Positions 61,443 to 64,000 of a stretch of 64,000 nucleotides of DNA are shown here, piece after piece. Position 1 is the first letter of the stretch; every line of letters begins with the position of its first letter. Source of the stretch: Salipiger abyssi. GTDB taxonomy: Bacteria; Pseudomonadota; Alphaproteobacteria; Rhodobacterales; Rhodobacteraceae. Under the pieces are notes generated by a model. The model was not told where the DNA came from and searched no databases. It was given only the letters and a program-made list of their open reading frames with translations. Made by a program: the position numbers and the translations under genes. The DNA lies in assembly GCF_001975705.1 (NCBI RefSeq), contig NZ_CP015093.1:3542501-3606500 (forward strand), written 5' to 3'.

Positions 61443-61516
61443 TGGAGCGGGTGAAGGGAATCGAACCCTCGTCGTCAGCTTGGGAAGCTGCTGCTCTACC
61501 ATTGAGCTACACCCGC
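61443..61516 (-). tRNA. tRNA-Gly (CCC)
   Basis: A 74-base cloverleaf: acceptor GCGGGTG / CACCCGC, discriminator T, encoded CCA, D-arm GCTCAATGGTAGAGC, anticodon loop TTCCCAA giving CCC, T-arm GAGGGTTCGATTCCCTT. The outermost anticodon-stem pair is G-A. Reads GGG. Confidence 0.95.
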
Positions 61517-61526
61517 GACAGGCGTT

Positions 61527-61555
61527 TGATTACTGCACGGATCGGGCGCTGGCAA
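61527..61555 (-). promoter_or_regulatory. Probable promoter of tRNA-Gly
   Basis: On the minus strand TTGCCA (-35) and TAATCA (-10) with a 17-base spacer; the -10 box ends ten bases before the tRNA 5' end. Confidence 0.45.
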
Positions 61556-61711
61556 GGGAGTCTTTTACCCGGCGCGCGGGCGGGTGCCCATGCCGCGCCG
61601 CGGCACGCAAATGCGCCTTGCACGCAAGGGCGCGGACGCATAGAAGACCGCAAATTCGACAGAGAGAGGCGGCACTGCGACGAGGGCCGCGCAAGAACCA
61701 AGGAAGATGGT

Positions 61712-63043
61712 ATGCAGGTCACCGAGACGCTGAACGAAGGGCTGAAGCGGGCCTATGAACTGATCCTCACCGCCGAGGAACTGGACGCGAAGGTCAATGC
61801 CAAGCTCGCCGAGGCGCAGCCCGAGATCGAGATGAAGGGCTTCCGCAAGGGCAAGGTCCCGATGCCGCTGCTGAAAAAGCAGTTCGGCCAGCGCCTGATG
61901 GGCGAGTCGATGCAGGAAGCGATCGACGAGGCCATGTCGAAGCATTTCGAGGACAGCGGCGACCGTCCGGCGCTCCAGCCCGAGGTCAAGATGACCAACG
62001 AGGACTGGAAAGAGGGCGACGACGTCAATGTCGAGATGTCCTATGAAAAGCTCCCCGAGGTGCCCGAGGTCGATTTCTCCGGCGTCGAGATCGAGAAGCT
62101 GGTGGTGAAGGCCGACGATGCCGCCGTCGAGGAGGCGCTGGCCTCGCTCGCCGAGACCGCGCAGGATTTCAAGGACCGCCGCAAGGGCACCAAGGCCAAG
62201 GACGGCGATCAGGTCGTGATCGACTTTGTCGGCAAGGTCGACGGTGAGCCCTTCGAGGGCGGCGCCGCCGAGGATTACCCGCTCGTGCTGGGCTCCAACT
62301 CCTTCATCCCGGGCTTCGAAGAGCAGCTTGTCGGCGTGAAGGTCGAGGAAGAGAAATCCGTCGAGGTCACCTTCCCCGAGGAATACGGTGCCGAGCATCT
62401 GGCCGGCAAGGCGGCTGTCTTCGACGTGACCGTCAAGGCCGTCAAGGAGCCGGTGGCCGCCGAGGTCGACGATGAGTTGGCGAAGAAATTCGGCGCCGAG
62501 GATCTCGAGTCGCTGAAAGGCCAGATCCGCGAGCGCCTGGAGGCCGAATACACCGGCGCCGCGCGTCAGGTGATGAAGCGCGGCCTGCTCGACAAGCTCG
62601 ACACGCTGGTGAGCTTCGAGCTGCCGCCGTCGCTGGTCGATGCCGAGGCCAAGCAGATCGCGCATCAGCTCTATCACGAAGAGCACCCGGAGGATCACGG
62701 CCACGATCACGGCGAGATGGAGCCGACCGACGAGCACAAGACCCTCGCCGAGCGCCGCGTGCGTCTGGGCCTGCTGCTGGCCGAGATCGGCCAGAAGGCC
62801 GAGGTCGAGGTCACCGATGCCGAGATGACCCAGGCGATCATGGCGCAGGCGCGCCAGTACCCGGGCCAGGAACGCGCCTTCTTCGATTTCGTGCGCCAGA
62901 ACGCGCAGATGCAGCAGCAGCTCCGCGCGCCGATCTTCGAGGACAAGGTGATCGACCACATCGCCGAGCAGGCGACCGTGACCGAGAAAGAGATCACCAA
63001 GGAAGAGCTTCAGACCGCCGTCGAAGCGCTCGACGACGAGTGA
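61712..63043 (+). CDS. tig: Trigger factor
   Basis: A 443-residue ribosome-associated chaperone with peptidyl-prolyl isomerase activity. The ribosome-binding signature GFRKGKVP lies at about 41-48; the FKBP-type domain (about 150-245) shows [20 protein letters not shown] and [17 protein letters not shown]; a helical C-terminal domain follows. A His/Glu-rich insertion [16 protein letters not shown] near residue 325 could bind metal. AAGGAAG precedes the ATG at 61712. Ends in a strong terminator. Confidence 0.97.
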   Translation: MQVTETLNEGLKRAYELILTAEELDAKVNAKLAEAQPEIEMKGFRKGKVPMPLLKKQFGQRLMGESMQEAIDEAMSKHFEDSGDRPALQPEVKMTNEDWKEGDDVNVEMSYEKLPEVPEVDFSGVEIEKLVVKADDAAVEEALASLAETAQDFKDRRKGTKAKDGDQVVIDFVGKVDGEPFEGGAAEDYPLVLGSNSFIPGFEEQLVGVKVEEEKSVEVTFPEEYGAEHLAGKAAVFDVTVKAVKEPVAAEVDDELAKKFGAEDLESLKGQIRERLEAEYTGAARQVMKRGLLDKLDTLVSFELPPSLVDAEAKQIAHQLYHEEHPEDHGHDHGEMEPTDEHKTLAERRVRLGLLLAEIGQKAEVEVTDAEMTQAIMAQARQYPGQERAFFDFVRQNAQMQQQLRAPIFEDKVIDHIAEQATVTEKEITKEELQTAVEALDDE

Positions 63044-63080
63044 TAACCCGGCCGGGGGCGACCCCGGCAGCGCAGAATAG

Positions 63081-63110
63081 AAAGAGCGGGCCATGCGGTC
63101 CGCTCTTTTT
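63081..63110 (+). terminator. Rho-independent terminator of tig
   Basis: Stem AGAGCGGGCC / GGTCCGCTCT extended by AA/TT, loop ATGC, followed by a T-run. Nearly the same stem as at 11626-11654. Confidence 0.9.
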
Positions 63111-63205
63111 CGTTTGGGAGGAGCCTGTTGGCCGGCTCCGCCAATTCCGGCGATGCTGATCCCAGGCCCTCGCTCCCGGGCACTTTTCCTCACCCGCGCA
63201 CAACG

Positions 63206-63234
63206 AAAAACCGCGCCGGAGATCCGGCGCGGTT
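63206..63234 (-). terminator. Rho-independent terminator of the rpsR-rplI unit
   Basis: Minus strand: 11-bp perfect stem ACCGCGCCGGA / TCCGGCGCGGT with a 2-base loop (4-base if the inner pair opens), followed by TTTTT. Confidence 0.9.
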
Positions 63235-63269
63235 CATCATGTCTTGGATGAAAAAACGAACGCGGGGGC

Positions 63270-63893
63270 TCAGTTTTCCTCGGCTTCTTCCGCGGCGCGG
63301 CCCTCGGGGGTCTCGACCAGATCGGAATCTTCCGACGAGGCGGCACCGATATCGTCGAAGAGCTCGGCGATCTCGAATTCGGCCTGGGCCTCTTCCTCGG
63401 CGGCGAGTTCCTGGATCGACTTGCCCGACGCTTGCAGCTCGGCCTCTTCCGGCGAGCGCGCGACGTTCAGGCTGATCGTGCACACGACCTCGGGGTGCAG
63501 GTGCACCTCGACCTCGTGCAGACCCAGCTCTTTGATCGGCTGGCGGATGATGACCTGCTTGCGGTCGATCGAGAAACCTTCCTCGGTGGCCACGTCGGCG
63601 GCGTCACGGGTGGTGACCGAGCCGTAGAGGTTGCCGCCGTCGGAGGCCTGGCGAATCACGACGAACTGCTGGGCGTCCAGCTTCTCGGCGAGGGCTTCGG
63701 CCTCTTTCTTGGTTTCCAGGTTGCGCGCTTCGAGCTGCGCTTTCTGGGTCTCGAACTGCGCGATGTTCTCTTTCGAGGCGGTCAGCGCCTTGCCTTGAAG
63801 CAGCAGGTAGTTGCGGGCATAGCCGGGCTTGACGTCGACGACATCGCCCATCTGGCCGAGCTTGGCCACGCGTTCCAGAAGGATGACTTGCAT
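63270..63893 (-). CDS. rplI: 50S ribosomal protein L9
   Basis: A 207-residue ribosomal protein. N-terminal RNA-binding domain [20 protein letters not shown] and [16 protein letters not shown], a connecting helix, and a C-terminal domain with [15 protein letters not shown] and [14 protein letters not shown]. It is about 55 residues longer than E. coli L9 because of an acidic Glu/Ala-rich tail (from about 155), as usual in Rhodobacterales. AAGGAG precedes the ATG; rpsR ends 13 bases upstream. Confidence 0.97.
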   Translation of the reverse strand: MQVILLERVAKLGQMGDVVDVKPGYARNYLLLQGKALTASKENIAQFETQKAQLEARNLETKKEAEALAEKLDAQQFVVIRQASDGGNLYGSVTTRDAADVATEEGFSIDRKQVIIRQPIKELGLHEVEVHLHPEVVCTISLNVARSPEEAELQASGKSIQELAAEEEAQAEFEIAELFDDIGAASSEDSDLVETPEGRAAEEAEEN

Positions 63894-63906
63894 GGGTCCG
63901 ATCTCC

Positions 63907-64000
63907 TTACTTCACGACGTAGGGCAGCAGGGCGAGGAAGCGGGCGCGCTTGATGGCACGGGCCAGCTCACGCTGCTTCTTGGCGCTGACAGCGGTGATC
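63907..64000 (-). CDS. rpsR: 30S ribosomal protein S18, C-terminal part (start outside window)
   Basis: The last 30 codons are visible: [20 protein letters not shown], then [10 protein letters not shown] and a stop at 63907. The [13 protein letters not shown] end is diagnostic for S18. The rest lies beyond the right edge. It precedes rplI, as in the common rpsF-rpsR-rplI operon. Confidence 0.95.
   Translation of the reverse strand, partial: ITAVSAKKQRELARAIKRARFLALLPYVVK

Noticed and set aside
1..64000. CRISPR arrays, insertion sequences, prophage or conjugative genes
   Set aside because: None seen: no regularly spaced repeats, no transposase or phage structural genes; repeats found are short palindromes or duplications listed above.

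Overview
The window is a gene-dense, high-GC chromosomal segment of an alphaproteobacterium, almost certainly order Rhodobacterales (Roseobacter group). The assignment rests on gene content and order: plsX-fabH-ihfA-merR behind yceD-rpmF; argS-SPOR-nagZ-scpA-scpB; a long-form dCTP deaminase; an F1-ATPase zeta-type inhibitor next to purC-purS-purQ; a xerD / aroK-aroB junction; and an L9 protein with a long acidic tail. No insertion sequence, prophage, integrase of a mobile element, CRISPR array or rRNA was seen. Genus cannot be fixed from the sequence alone.

Layout. 1-5.7 kb (+): tail of a membrane protein, a gamma-glutamylcyclotransferase-like/NUDIX fusion, cysteine synthase, a MscS channel and an alanyl-tRNA editing protein, mostly in overlapping frames. 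5.7-5.95 kb: a 257-bp nested palindromic element between convergent genes, then typA (-). 8-11.6 kb (+): a secreted Cache-like protein, a chemoreceptor and an orphan polyamine-type binding protein, closed by a strong terminator. 11.7-17.1 kb (+): argS, a SPOR protein, nagZ, scpA and scpB (envelope and chromosome maintenance), then a small basic protein and a GGDEF-like membrane protein with a degenerate active site. 18.9-24.9 kb (-): dcd, tRNA-Pro, a MerR regulator, ihfA, fabH, plsX, rpmF, yceD. 24.9-26.2 kb (+): bamE and olsB. 26.2-33.2 kb (-): a surface-glycan type cluster with three related glycosyltransferase domains, a sulfotransferase, a sulfotransferase-like/glycosyltransferase fusion and an FkbM methyltransferase. 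33.4-39.7 kb (mostly +): MoxR ATPase, rlmE, SGNH hydrolase, lipocalin-like lipoprotein, a shortened acyl-CoA synthetase and glycerate kinase. 39.8-46.1 kb: MobA-like transferase, Cys-rich secreted peptide, GAF histidine kinase, CBS/DUF21 protein, xerD, a secreted helical protein and a 49-residue membrane microprotein. 46.2-48.5 kb (+): aroK, aroB and a Ser/Ala/Glu-rich protein. 49-54 kb: tRNA-Asn, MBL hydrolase, EnvZ-like kinase, zeta inhibitor, purC, purS, purQ. 54.1-57.3 kb (+): dctB and a dctD that lacks the sigma-54 contact motif. 57.6-61.3 kb (-): an SbcCD-like pair. The window ends with tRNA-Gly, tig, and rplI plus partial rpsR (-).

Most interesting observations: (1) a perfect 31-bp repeat in frame in two unrelated genes (SPOR protein and MerR regulator), encoding the same [10 protein letters not shown] peptide; (2) the 257-bp nested palindrome and a related REP hairpin at 57.5 kb; (3) two tandem, overlapping, perfect 24-bp palindromes at 43.4 kb; (4) a DctD regulator with no GAFTGA loop and swapped Walker B acids; (5) the glycosyltransferase/sulfotransferase cluster with its fused, P-loop-less sulfotransferase-like domain.
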